Below, in pieces: positions 1-8,238 of a stretch of 64,000 bases of DNA. This stretch comes from Marisediminicola antarctica (GTDB lineage: Bacteria; Actinomycetota; Actinomycetes; Actinomycetales; Microbacteriaceae): NCBI RefSeq assembly GCF_009930795.1, contig NZ_CP017146.1, forward strand, positions 1 through 64,000, in the 5' to 3' direction. The notes beneath the pieces were generated by a model. That model saw nothing but the letters and a program-made list of their open reading frames with translations. It did no database searches and was not told where the DNA came from. The translations under genes were made by a program, and so were the position numbers. Within the stretch, counting starts at the first letter, position 1, and every line of letters begins with the position of its first letter.

Positions 1-1306
1 TCAGGGGCGCCGAGGGCTCGGTACAGCCACCCGCCGCGCGCCACTGGACGGGATCGAGGCAGTTGCGCCCGTCTACGATGGCGCGGGTCGCAACCGCTGA
101 ACCCACCAGCGTCGGGTCGAGCGCGCGGTAGGTTTTCCACTCGGTCAGCAGCGCCACAGCGTCCGCTCCCCGCACCGCGTCGTCGACGGATGCGACGTAG
201 TTGAGGTCGGGGAAGCGGCGGCGTGAGGTCTCGAGGGCTTCGGGATCGGTCGCCACGACGTCGGCTCCCAGCGCGGCGAGCCGCACCGCGACGTCGATGG
301 CGGGAGAATCCCGCACGTCGTCTGAGTCCGGCTTGAATGCGAGCCCGAGCACGGCGATCCGCTTGCCGGCGACGTCGCCACCTACGACCTCCGTGACCAG
401 ATCGACCATCCGCCCGCGCCGGCGCAGGTTGATGCTGTCGACCTCGCGCAGGAAGCTGAGCGCTTGATCGACGCCAAGCTCCTCCGCGCGCGCCATGAAT
501 CCGCGGATGTCTTTCGGCAGGCACCCGCCGCCGAACCCGAGTCCGGCGTTGAGAAACTTGCGGCCGATGCGCGCGTCGTAGCCGATCGCATCCGCGAGCT
601 GGGTCACGTCGGCGCCGGTCGCCTCCGCCACCTCCGCCATCGCGTTGATGAATGAGATCTTGGGTGCGAGGAACGCGTTGGCCGCAACCTTGACGAGTTC
701 CGCCGTGGCGAAGTCTGCGACGACCTTGGGGGTGCCGAGAGCGAGCGCGGAGGCGTAGACGGAGTCAAGGAGCCTCTCTCCAACGCTGTCGCCGGGGGCA
801 AGACCGTAGACGAGTCGATCGGGCGCGAGGGTGTCCTTCACGGCGAATCCCTCCCGCAGGAACTCGGGGTTCCAGGCGAGTGTGGCCCCGCTTCCGGCCG
901 AGCGCACGAGCTCGGCGAGGCGTGCGGCGGTGCCCACCGGCACCGTGGACTTGCCCACGACGAGGTCGCCGTCGCGCAGGTGGGGCAGCAGGCCCTCAAC
1001 CGCCGCGTCGACATAGCGGAGGTCGAGAGCAGCGGTCTGGGCGAGCTGCGGGGTACCGACGGCGATGAAGTGCACCGTGGCCTCGCGCACGGCCGAGATG
1101 TCCGTTGTGAAGGACAGCCGGCCTGAGGCGATGGCCGACCTCAGCAGCTCCGGGAGCCCTGGCTCGAAGAAGGGCGGCGTGCCCGCGGAAAGCAGGGCGA
1201 CCTTTGCTGCATCGACGTCGACGCCAACGACCTCATGCCCGAGGTCGGCCATGCAGGCGGCGTGGACGGCACCGAGGTAGCCGCAACCGATAACGGAAAT
1301 TTTCAT
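1..1306 (-). CDS. ugd: UDP-glucose 6-dehydrogenase, 3' end outside the window
   Basis: Oxidises UDP-glucose to UDP-glucuronate with NAD+ in the cytosol, supplying sugar for surface polysaccharide. The protein opens with the Rossmann motif MKISVIGCGYLG and carries the family's FGGGCLPKDI catalytic-cysteine motif at about residue 262, the GTPxFFEPG-like segment near residue 42, and a C-terminal ALLTEWKTYR block. The ATG at 1306 is the only good start. It is probably the last gene of a birA/PH-protein/ugd minus-strand group. The reading frame stays open to the left edge, but after DPVQWRAAG it reads GCTEPSAPL. The family-typical ending WLYRALG lies in another frame, as if one base were missing near position 30. 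Identity is secure; the exact C-terminus is not. Confidence 0.93.
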   Translation of the reverse strand, partial: MKISVIGCGYLGAVHAACMADLGHEVVGVDVDAAKVALLSAGTPPFFEPGLPELLRSAIASGRLSFTTDISAVREATVHFIAVGTPQLAQTAALDLRYVDAAVEGLLPHLRDGDLVVGKSTVPVGTAARLAELVRSAGSGATLAWNPEFLREGFAVKDTLAPDRLVYGLAPGDSVGERLLDSVYASALALGTPKVVADFATAELVKVAANAFLAPKISFINAMAEVAEATGADVTQLADAIGYDARIGRKFLNAGLGFGGGCLPKDIRGFMARAEELGVDQALSFLREVDSINLRRRGRMVDLVTEVVGGDVAGKRIAVLGLAFKPDSDDVRDSPAIDVAVRLAALGADVVATDPEALETSRRRFPDLNYVASVDDAVRGADAVALLTEWKTYRALDPTLVGSAVATRAIVDGRNCLDPVQWRAAGGCTEPSAPL

Positions 1307-1355
1307 GGACATTCTCAATCGCTTCGGCGGAAGACCCAGCATAATCGGGCAATAC

Positions 1356-1904
1356 TCACCGCACGCCCCACACCGTCGTCTCGTCCGACGCACCGGACTG
1401 CTCGGCCTGACGCCGCGCGGCAATCGGGTTGAGGCTCTTCTCCATGAGGTCGTGCAGGGCACTCTGCACAAGGTCGGCACTGGGCGCATCCCTCATGACC
1501 ACCGGGTTCTCGAGTCCCGTGTTGATAATCACATTGCCGCTGCGGAACAGACTCTGCATGGCGTTTTTGCGCACGGAGACGTCGTAGCCGCGGCTGTGCA
1601 AGAGCTCCTGTCTGGTGCGCACGAACAGCCCATAGCGCAGCACGATGCGCCTGGTCGTGATGATGTACCGCTTCGCAAGCCAGAACAGCAGCGGAAGCAT
1701 CCACAGCAGCACGATCACCGCGGCGCCGCCGGCGAGCACGGCGAGGTTCTGCCACTCCCCGTCGAAGCGCCCGTAGAAGTAGGCGATCGACCCGACCCCG
1801 CCGATCAGCACGAGCGAGGGCCAAAACATCGCGCGCCCGTGCGGCCTCAGGCTCGCGACTACACGCTCTGGTTCAGGGCCTGGCTGGCCGGGCTCCGATG
1901 ACAT
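1356..1904 (-). CDS. PH-domain (bPH2-like) membrane protein
   Basis: A 182-residue membrane protein. Two hydrophobic helices (about residues 26-45 and 54-77) are followed by a bacterial pleckstrin-homology-like segment with the typical RYIITTRRIVLRYG start and a GNVIINTG strand. Proteins of this type are common in actinobacteria, often beside birA, and have no fixed function. The gene starts 3 bases after the birA stop and lies 49 bases before ugd, so the three are probably co-transcribed. A membrane-anchored binding or scaffolding role is inference. Confidence 0.75.
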   Translation of the reverse strand: MSSEPGQPGPEPERVVASLRPHGRAMFWPSLVLIGGVGSIAYFYGRFDGEWQNLAVLAGGAAVIVLLWMLPLLFWLAKRYIITTRRIVLRYGLFVRTRQELLHSRGYDVSVRKNAMQSLFRSGNVIINTGLENPVVMRDAPSADLVQSALHDLMEKSLNPIAARRQAEQSGASDETTVWGVR

Positions 1905-1907
1905 GCT

Positions 1908-2702
1908 TCATTCATACCGCAGATGTGTCACGTCGCCGGCGGCGACAGCCTGAACTCGGCCATCCGTCTCCCTTTTGACGCAGAGCCGCCCGGAGCGGTC
2001 GATGTCGATCGCCGCGCCGGAGAGCACGTCGCCGCCCGGCAGGTGCCCCCGCACGCGCTGCCCGAGCGTGCTGCACGCCTCGGAGACCTGCTCGCGGATG
2101 CCGCTGCCGTCCGCATCACCGCCCAGGTGGAGGAACTCCTGGTACAGCGGCCGGAACCGCGCCAGCCAGCCAGCGAGGACCGCGTCGGCGAGTTCATCAC
2201 CGGACAGCGTCGCCCCCTCGAGTCCCAGCGATGTGGAGGTGGGCGTCGGGAGGCCCTCCGCGGGGATCGCAAGGTTGATGCCGGCGCCGAGAACGAGGCC
2301 GTCGCCGCTGGGCAGCAGCTCCGCGAGGATCCCGGAGACCTTGCGCCCGTGCACGAGCACGTCGTTGGGCCACTTGAGGCCGGTGCCGTCCGTCGGCAGC
2401 AGCGCGGCGATAGATCTTGTCAGCGCGAGGCCCGCGATGAGCGGGATCCAGCCCCAGTGGCTGAGTTCGAGTGATTCCCCCGCGGGAAGCCGCGGGCGCA
2501 GCAGCACGGAGGCGGCGAGCGTCTGGCCGGGCGGCGCAATCCACTCGCGCCCGAGCCGGCCGCGACCGGCGGTCTGGTTCGCCGTCGCAACGACCGTGAA
2601 TTCGCGAGCGGAATCGGGGAGCGCGAGCAGCGCATCGTTGGTCGACGGCGTCTCGTCGAGCACGGCGAGGCGTGCGAGGGCCGAGCTGCGGGGAAGATGC
2701 AT
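1908..2702 (-). CDS. birA: Biotin--[acetyl-CoA-carboxylase] ligase
   Basis: Attaches biotin via biotinyl-AMP to the lysine of biotin carrier domains; the obvious local client is the acyl-CoA carboxylase alpha subunit encoded at 10278. The 264-residue protein has the nucleotide/biotin loop GRGRLGREW, the KWPNDV motif and a GLVLGAGIN segment. The ATG at 2702 (MHLPRSS) is chosen because it places the catalytic domain at the N-terminus. There is no helix-turn-helix domain, so this is a monofunctional ligase and not an E. coli-type repressor. It is divergent from the carboxylase beta gene, with 93 bases between them that must hold both promoters. Confidence 0.93.
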   Translation of the reverse strand: MHLPRSSALARLAVLDETPSTNDALLALPDSAREFTVVATANQTAGRGRLGREWIAPPGQTLAASVLLRPRLPAGESLELSHWGWIPLIAGLALTRSIAALLPTDGTGLKWPNDVLVHGRKVSGILAELLPSGDGLVLGAGINLAIPAEGLPTPTSTSLGLEGATLSGDELADAVLAGWLARFRPLYQEFLHLGGDADGSGIREQVSEACSTLGQRVRGHLPGGDVLSGAAIDIDRSGRLCVKRETDGRVQAVAAGDVTHLRYE

Positions 2703-2795
2703 CCCCCAAGGGTACGGTTTCGGTGCACGGCGATGCCCGGATGCTGTCGGGATTCGACAACCTCCCGGCGCTTCGTTCGTCGGTAAGGTGAACGC

Positions 2796-4397
2796 GTGAC
2801 TTCTGACGACACTGCCGAGCCTGACCTGTACACAACAGCGGGGAAACTCGCCGACCTCAAGGTCCGCTACCACGAAGCGGTGACCGCGAGCGGAGACGCC
2901 GCGATCCGAAAGCAGCATGCGAAGGGCAAGAAGACCGCCCGCGAGCGCATCGAGCAGCTGCTCGACCACGGATCCTTCGTCGAGCTCGACGAGTTCGTGC
3001 GGCACCGCACCCACGCCTTCGGCATGGAGAAGTCCAGGCCGTACGGTGACGCGGTCGTGACCGGCACCGGCACGATCCACGGTCGCCAGGTCGCGGTGTA
3101 TGCGCAGGACTTCACCATCTTCGGCGGCTCGCTGGGCGAGGTCGCCGGCGAGAAGATCATCAAGGTCATGGATCTGGCCCTCAAGACGGGCGTGCCGATC
3201 ATCGGCATGCTCGACTCCGGCGGTGCGCGCATCCAAGAGGGCGTCGTCGCCCTCGGCAAGTATGGCGAGATCTTCCGGCGCAACACGGCGGCATCCGGGG
3301 TCATCCCACAGATCTCCATCGTCATGGGCCCCGCCGCGGGAGGCGCCGTCTACTCACCGGCCCTCACCGACTTCGTGATCATGGTCGACAAGACCAGCCA
3401 GATGGTCATCACGGGGCCCGATGTCATCAAGACCGTGACGGGCGAAGATGTGGGTATGGAAGAGCTCGGGGGCGCTCTCACCCACAACCAGAAGTCCGGC
3501 GTCGCGCACTACCTCGCGAGCGACGAGGACGACGCGCTCGACTACGCCCGCGCCCTGCTCAGCTATCTTCCAGACAACAACCTCGCCGAGCATCCGCTGT
3601 ACGCGAGCGACGTCGAGCTCGAGATAACCGATGCCGACCGCAAGCTCAACACGATCATCCCCGACAGCCCCAACCAGCCCTACGACGTGAAGTTCATCAT
3701 CGAGCACATCGTCGACGGTGGGGAGTTCCTTGAGACGCAACCGCTCTTCGCACCCAACATCGTCGTCGGCTTCGGGCGCGTCGAGGGTCGCGCCATCGGA
3801 ATCGTCGCCAACCAGCCGAGCGCCATGGCTGGCACACTCAACATCGAGGCCGGCGAGAAGGCTGCGAGATTCGTGCGCTTTTGCGACGCCTTCTCGATCC
3901 CGATCCTCACGCTCGTGGACGTTCCCGGCTACCTGCCCGGTACGGAACAGGAATGGACCGGCGTCATCCGTCGCGGGGCCAAGCTGCTGTACGCCTACGC
4001 GGAGGCCACGGTTCCCCTCGTGACGGTCATCACCCGCAAGGCGTATGGCGGCGCGTATATCGTCATGGGTTCGAAGCAGCTCGGCGCTGACCTCAACTAC
4101 GCCTGGCCGACTGCCGAGATCGCTGTGATGGGTGGGCAGGGGGCAGTCAACATCCTCAACCGCGCGGAGATCAAACAGGCGGAGGCGGACGGTGAGGACG
4201 TGGCTGCGGTGCGCGCGCGGCTCGCGAACGAGTACACCTACAACGTGGCGTCGCCGTTCCTCGCGGCGGAGCGCGGCGAGCTCGACGGAATCATCGAGCC
4301 GGCCGCGACGCGCGTCGTGATCGTCAAGGCGCTGCGGGCGCTGCGCACCAAGCGTGCGTCGCTGCCGCCGAAGAAGCACGGGAACATTCCACTGTGA
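2796..4397 (+). CDS. accD5: Acyl-CoA (propionyl-CoA type) carboxylase beta subunit
   Basis: Carboxyltransferase subunit that moves CO2 from biotin to an acyl-CoA (acetyl/propionyl), making malonyl- or methylmalonyl-CoA for lipid synthesis. The 533 residues match the family length. Visible motifs are [10 protein letters not shown] at the N-terminus, the N-half oxyanion region [11 protein letters not shown] with [13 protein letters not shown], and the C-half VDVPGYLPG with [16 protein letters not shown] start with AAGGTG 5-6 bases upstream. The stop overlaps the epsilon gene by 4 bases. The alpha subunit is encoded 6 kb downstream, as in Mycobacterium (accD5-accE5-maf-accA3, from memory). Acetyl versus propionyl specificity cannot be decided here. 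Confidence 0.95.
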   Translation: MTSDDTAEPDLYTTAGKLADLKVRYHEAVTASGDAAIRKQHAKGKKTARERIEQLLDHGSFVELDEFVRHRTHAFGMEKSRPYGDAVVTGTGTIHGRQVAVYAQDFTIFGGSLGEVAGEKIIKVMDLALKTGVPIIGMLDSGGARIQEGVVALGKYGEIFRRNTAASGVIPQISIVMGPAAGGAVYSPALTDFVIMVDKTSQMVITGPDVIKTVTGEDVGMEELGGALTHNQKSGVAHYLASDEDDALDYARALLSYLPDNNLAEHPLYASDVELEITDADRKLNTIIPDSPNQPYDVKFIIEHIVDGGEFLETQPLFAPNIVVGFGRVEGRAIGIVANQPSAMAGTLNIEAGEKAARFVRFCDAFSIPILTLVDVPGYLPGTEQEWTGVIRRGAKLLYAYAEATVPLVTVITRKAYGGAYIVMGSKQLGADLNYAWPTAEIAVMGGQGAVNILNRAEIKQAEADGEDVAAVRARLANEYTYNVASPFLAAERGELDGIIEPAATRVVIVKALRALRTKRASLPPKKHGNIPL

Positions 4398-4639
4398 GTA
4401 CCGTGCGCGAGGGCGAAGCCGGCGCTGGCTCCGGCGCCGAGATCACCATCCTCGCCGGTGAGCCCTCCACCGCCGAGCTCGCCGCGATCACCGCCGTTGT
4501 CACGGCCCTCGCCGAGGAGCTCTCCGACGATGCCCTGCTCGAGGTCGGCAGCGGCCAGAGCGCGTGGCAGCGGAGCCAGCGAGCCCTGCGCCAGCCGCTC
4601 GTGCCTGGACCGGGTGCCTGGCGCTCGTTTTCGGGCTAA
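4394..4639 (+). CDS. accE: Acyl-CoA carboxylase epsilon subunit
   Basis: Small actinobacterial subunit that stabilises the alpha-beta acyl-CoA carboxylase complex. The 81 residues have a low-complexity acidic start, the [17 protein letters not shown] strand-helix core and the family-defining C-terminus SAWQRSQR...[10 protein letters not shown]. The GTG start overlaps the beta-subunit stop (GTGA), so the two are translationally coupled. Length, position and ending together make the call firm despite the short sequence. Confidence 0.9.
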   Translation: MSTVREGEAGAGSGAEITILAGEPSTAELAAITAVVTALAEELSDDALLEVGSGQSAWQRSQRALRQPLVPGPGAWRSFSG

Positions 4640-4988
4640 CACCCCCCGGAATGGGGGCATTCGCTGCCGATTCCGTAGTTGGGAACGAGCACAGGTGCGG
4701 ATTCCGCATCACATGTCACCGATTTCGTCGTTGACGGGCGATGCGGCAGCGCTAATGCCCCGTCAGGGGCGACCTGTACCCCGTGATCCGTCGTGGCCTT
4801 CCCGCCGTTATTGGGCCGAGTGGAACCCGAACGGACGACAGGGTACACAATTGTCCCCCGGAAGTCCCCTAAAGAGACGACTTTCCGGGCCCGCCGGTTC
4901 GTTGCATGATTGTTCTTGCTAGGTGTTGCTCAATGAGCACACCGCCAATCATTAGCCGACTAGGGTAAGCGGGCTAATGCATTGGGGG

Positions 4989-5025
4989 CGAGTCAGGGCG
5001 GTATTCGGGTTATCGCCCTGACTCG
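4989..5025. terminator. 12-bp stem-loop between convergent genes
   Basis: CGAGTCAGGGCG (4989-5000) pairs perfectly with CGCCCTGACTCG (5014-5025) around a 13-base loop. It lies between convergent accE and the membrane-protein gene. There is no U-tract on either side, so it could be a bidirectional terminator element or the body of a small structured RNA. Confidence 0.5.
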
Positions 5026-5034
5026 GGGATTTGG

Positions 5035-5061
5035 ATAGGACCGGCCTCTGGCCGGTCCTAT
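5035..5061. terminator. Bidirectional stem-loop terminator
   Basis: ATAGGACCGGCC (5035-5046), loop TCT, then GGCCGGTCCTAT (5050-5061): a perfect 12-bp stem followed by TTCCC on the plus strand. It lies 20 bases from the stop of the minus-strand gene and closes both converging transcripts. Confidence 0.65.
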
Positions 5062-5080
5062 TTCCCGTTAAGCCCGCCGC

Positions 5081-6133
5081 CTACCGGGTGAGGGCCGTGC
5101 GCTCGACGACCCGCGGGATCTCGAGCCACAGGTCGATCTCGTCGTCATCGTCGTCGTCGGACTCCTGACCGAGCGCCGAGCTGGTGCCGTCATTGCCCGA
5201 GCTCAGTCCGACGACTGTCACGGCCGTCTCAGAACCGTGCGGCACCGTCCTCGCGATGATCCGGTCAGCCTTCGAGCCGCCGATCACCTCCGCGAGGTGG
5301 TTGAGCACACGATCCAGCTCGTCCTCAGACAGATCGTCGATTCCGCCCTCGTCGAGCAGCGTGACGGTCGTGCCACGCCGACGGCAGGCCATGACCTCGT
5401 GTCGCACCCGATCGTTGAGCAGCTTGCGCCCGCGGATCTCATCGCGGATCGCCCCCTCGAGGAGCAGGCACTCCTCGCGCTGGGCATCCGAGAGGTCCCC
5501 GCCGCTCGCGACGATCTCCCGCAGCATGGGAACGGCCATCCGGCTGGTCTGGCCGAGCCGGAACTGGCGCTCGAACACGTGCGCCTCCTGCGCCGCGCGC
5601 CACTCGGCGGCCTCCCGCTCAGCGAGGGCGTAGTGACGAGCATCGCGGCCGGCCGAGGCGAGGGAGTAGGCGAGCGCGTGGGAGATCGCGACCCAGACGA
5701 TGCTCCCGAGGGCCCCGACCCCGAGCAGGGCGCCGAAGCCCTGCCAGACCACGGTCTGCACGGCGAGGGCACCGACACCGATCCACGCGAGCGACTGCCG
5801 CCGCCTGGTCGAGGTGATGACCATCAGTGTGCCGATCGCGGCCGTGTGCCATGCGGCGTAGCTGTTGCCCGGCCCATCCGGCAGTTGGCTCGTAACGAGC
5901 AGCGCGACGGCAAGCGAGACCGCGACGTTGAACGACGCCATCCAGATCGGCATCCGGGTCGACGCCGTCGGCCACAGGCTCGCGGTCGTCGCGATCGCGT
6001 ACAGCACCATCGCCGCAATGTACGGGCCCATCCGCTCCGGGACATTGATCGACACCGCCGCGAGCAGCAGATGATAGGCCGAGAACACCGCGGCGAGGAT
6101 CACGATGAGGTAGCGGGGAATCGAGATACTCAC
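5081..6133 (-). CDS. Integral membrane protein linked to a two-component system
   Basis: A 350-residue protein with about six predicted membrane helices in its first 165 residues, then a soluble helical region (about 170-300) and a very acidic stretch ending DDDDDDEIDLW. The soluble part (RQFRLGQTSRMAVPMLREIV, then LLLEGAIRDEIRGR) resembles the dimerisation/sensor layout of the neighbouring kinase, but no ATP-binding motifs are visible. Its ATG overlaps the kinase stop by 4 bases, so it is co-translated and may be an accessory sensor or a degenerate kinase partner. No known family recognised. Confidence 0.6.
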   Translation of the reverse strand: MSISIPRYLIVILAAVFSAYHLLLAAVSINVPERMGPYIAAMVLYAIATTASLWPTASTRMPIWMASFNVAVSLAVALLVTSQLPDGPGNSYAAWHTAAIGTLMVITSTRRRQSLAWIGVGALAVQTVVWQGFGALLGVGALGSIVWVAISHALAYSLASAGRDARHYALAEREAAEWRAAQEAHVFERQFRLGQTSRMAVPMLREIVASGGDLSDAQREECLLLEGAIRDEIRGRKLLNDRVRHEVMACRRRGTTVTLLDEGGIDDLSEDELDRVLNHLAEVIGGSKADRIIARTVPHGSETAVTVVGLSSGNDGTSSALGQESDDDDDDEIDLWLEIPRVVERTALTR

Positions 6134-7431
6134 GATGCCACACCCTCGCCCGTGGCAACCGGCACAGCGCTCTCGCCGACATCCAGGCCGCCATCGGGCC
6201 AGACGCTCTCAGCGGCCGGCCACCGGATGGTGATGACGGTGCCCTCGCCGGCCTGGGAATCCACGTCGACGTGCCCGCCGGCATTGTTGACCCGCTCGAG
6301 AATGGAGATCCTGAGCCCGATCCTCGCGGTCGGCACCGCCTGAGGGTCGAACCCCGTACCGGTATCGCCGACGACCACAACAACGCCGCCGCCGGGCGCG
6401 CAGCGCACCCCGACCCACCTCGCGATGCCAGGGTCGGAACCGGCATGCTGGGTGCTGTTGACCATCGACTGCACCGCCGCCGAGTACACGGCCTCCGCGG
6501 CCTGCGACGGAAGCTCCCAGTCGCTGATGTCGCCGGGCCGGTGCTCGAACGGAACCGAGAGGGCGTCGGCGGCCGTCCGGATCCGCAGGGCGAGATCGCG
6601 CACCCTCACCCTCGTCGCGTCATCCGGCGACGACGCTGCGGCGTCCCTCAGGTAGCCCATGGCGTTGCTCGCCATGCGCGCGGCGAGCGCCTCGGCCTCC
6701 GGGGCATGGGACCGGGCCGCCGAAATAAGGGTGGTGAGCACGCTGTCGTGCACGATCGCGTCGACCTGCACCCGCTCGACCTCGGTGGCGTGCTGGCGCA
6801 CGGCATAGGAGTAGCGGTCGATCGCAGCCGACTGGGCGAGGTCGACCGATGCCGCCGCCTGCCGCAGCATCGTAATGATGATGAGAACGGTGCCGCCGAG
6901 GATGACGGCGTAAATCACGTCATACGCGGCGAGGTCGAACGGCGCCGCCCCTCCGGCAGGCGTCACCCGCACAATGCCGTAGGTGAGCGGGGCGACCACG
7001 AGTGCCACGACGGCGGCCCACACTGGCCAGGCGACGGCGGCGGCGGCGGTCGCCACGGTGCAGATGAACCACGGCCACGGACGCAGCTCAGCCACGACGG
7101 TCACATCGGCGACCCCCATGGGCCAAGTGGCCATCACGACAAACCAGGCCACAGCGACGAAACCGTTGACGACCAGCACCCACCGCTTCAGGATCGAGGC
7201 CGCCACCGACAGCAGCAGCCCACCGAAAAGGAGCACCTGAGCGAAAACCGACCACTCCGGAATCATGAACGAGGACTGCGCGAGCAGCACCGGCAACATC
7301 TGGGCGCCGAACACCAGCCCGAAGACCGCGGTGGACCGTGAGATCACCGTTTCGATCTGTCGACGGCTGATCGGGTTGCGGGACGATCGCGGCTGTCCCA
7401 TCCCCCCGCGGGGTAGTTCGCTAGCGACCAT
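6130..7431 (-). CDS. Sensor histidine kinase, NarL-partner type
   Basis: Membrane sensor kinase of 433 residues. About six hydrophobic segments lie in residues 33-190, then a HisKA_3-like helix with the phosphoacceptor in VDAIVHDSVLTTL (His228), an N-box (QSMVNSTQHA), and a C-terminal HATPase with GDTGTGFDP and a GEGTVITIRWP end. The ATG at 7431 has GGAAG six bases upstream and overlaps the regulator gene by 11 bases; an ATG at 7401 is the alternative. Order in the transcript is regulator, kinase, extra membrane protein. The signal is unknown. Confidence 0.85.
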   Translation of the reverse strand: MVASELPRGGMGQPRSSRNPISRRQIETVISRSTAVFGLVFGAQMLPVLLAQSSFMIPEWSVFAQVLLFGGLLLSVAASILKRWVLVVNGFVAVAWFVVMATWPMGVADVTVVAELRPWPWFICTVATAAAAVAWPVWAAVVALVVAPLTYGIVRVTPAGGAAPFDLAAYDVIYAVILGGTVLIIITMLRQAAASVDLAQSAAIDRYSYAVRQHATEVERVQVDAIVHDSVLTTLISAARSHAPEAEALAARMASNAMGYLRDAAASSPDDATRVRVRDLALRIRTAADALSVPFEHRPGDISDWELPSQAAEAVYSAAVQSMVNSTQHAGSDPGIARWVGVRCAPGGGVVVVVGDTGTGFDPQAVPTARIGLRISILERVNNAGGHVDVDSQAGEGTVITIRWPAAESVWPDGGLDVGESAVPVATGEGVAS

Positions 7432-8125
7432 CACCGGCTTCCGGGTCGAGCCCCGGAAGGATGCCGTCTTCGACCGCCCGCCGGAGCAGGTCGACCTTGG
7501 TGGGAGCCGGCCGCCCAACCTCCACATACTTCACCCGGATGCGGTCGAGGTACTCCCTGGCCGTCGAGTACCCGATGCCAAGCTGCTGCGCGGCGAGCTT
7601 GAGCGGGAATCCCGAGGCATACAGGTGCAGGATCTCGCGCTCGCGGCGGCCCAGCTGGGCTTTGGCGAAGTCGCTGTCGGCGTCGATGGCCGTCGCCCAC
7701 TCGAGATTGTTGAGCACGTCGCCCCTGGCGACGGTCTCGACTGCGGAAATCACGGTCTTCGTCGCGGACGACTTGGGGATCACGCCTGCCGCGCCCGCTG
7801 CGAGGGCCTCGCGCACCGAGGCGACCCGGTCGGCGATGCTGTGGATGAGCACGGCGGAGCCGACGGCCTGCACGCGCTTGACGTTTTCCGTGACGGTCGA
7901 GCCGTCGCCCAGGGACAGGTCGAGCACGACAACGTCGCACTCCCGGCCCCCCAGTTGTGCGATCAGTTCGTCGACGGATGCCGCGGCGACGATGAACTCG
8001 AAGCCCGCGTCGGTGCAGGCGGCCTTGAGCCCGAGCCGGACCGACTCGTGGTCGTCCACGACGGAGACGCGCACGGTCGTCGCCTGCGCTCCCGCAACGG
8101 GAACCTGCGTTGTTGGCTGAGCCAT
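7421..8125 (-). CDS. LuxR/NarL-family response regulator
   Basis: DNA-binding response regulator of 234 residues. The receiver domain has the acidic pair VVDDH (Asp24-25), phospho-Asp69 in VVVLDLSLG and the conserved Lys in VIPKSS. The C-terminal helix-turn-helix reads LGRREREILHLYASG...STAREYLDRIRVKYVEVGR. The ATG at 8125 (MAQPTT) is preferred because AAGGA sits six bases upstream; an in-frame ATG at 8158 is less likely. It is the first gene of the three-gene signalling operon. Confidence 0.88.
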   Translation of the reverse strand: MAQPTTQVPVAGAQATTVRVSVVDDHESVRLGLKAACTDAGFEFIVAAASVDELIAQLGGRECDVVVLDLSLGDGSTVTENVKRVQAVGSAVLIHSIADRVASVREALAAGAAGVIPKSSATKTVISAVETVARGDVLNNLEWATAIDADSDFAKAQLGRREREILHLYASGFPLKLAAQQLGIGYSTAREYLDRIRVKYVEVGRPAPTKVDLLRRAVEDGILPGLDPEAGDGR

Positions 8126-8238
8126 GGTGATCCTTGTCTGTTGAGGACCGCCGTCCACGACGGCCTCACGGCCCAGCTTAACGCGGGTCGGGCCACGAGC
8201 GTGGGTTGCGGCGGCGTGCCGGTTGTAATCCGGACCCG

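Larger units (their letters stand above)
4640..5080. other. Hairpin-rich intergenic region, no gene recognised
   Basis: 441 bases between convergent genes with no plausible coding frame. It holds at least five inverted repeats: CCCCC/GGGGG at 4643-4658; a 10-bp stem with one bulge (4857-4866 with 4879-4889); a small TGCTC/GAGCA hairpin near 4927-4939; an 8-bp stem CATTAGCC/GGCTAATG (4950-4957 with 4972-4979); and the two 12-bp stems listed separately. This is more structure than one convergent terminator needs, so a small RNA or regulatory leader is possible. That is inference. Confidence 0.5.

Noticed and set aside
1908-3236. 442-residue version of BirA
   Set aside because: The first 178 residues are a shadow of accD5; the ligase domain starts at the ATG at 2702.
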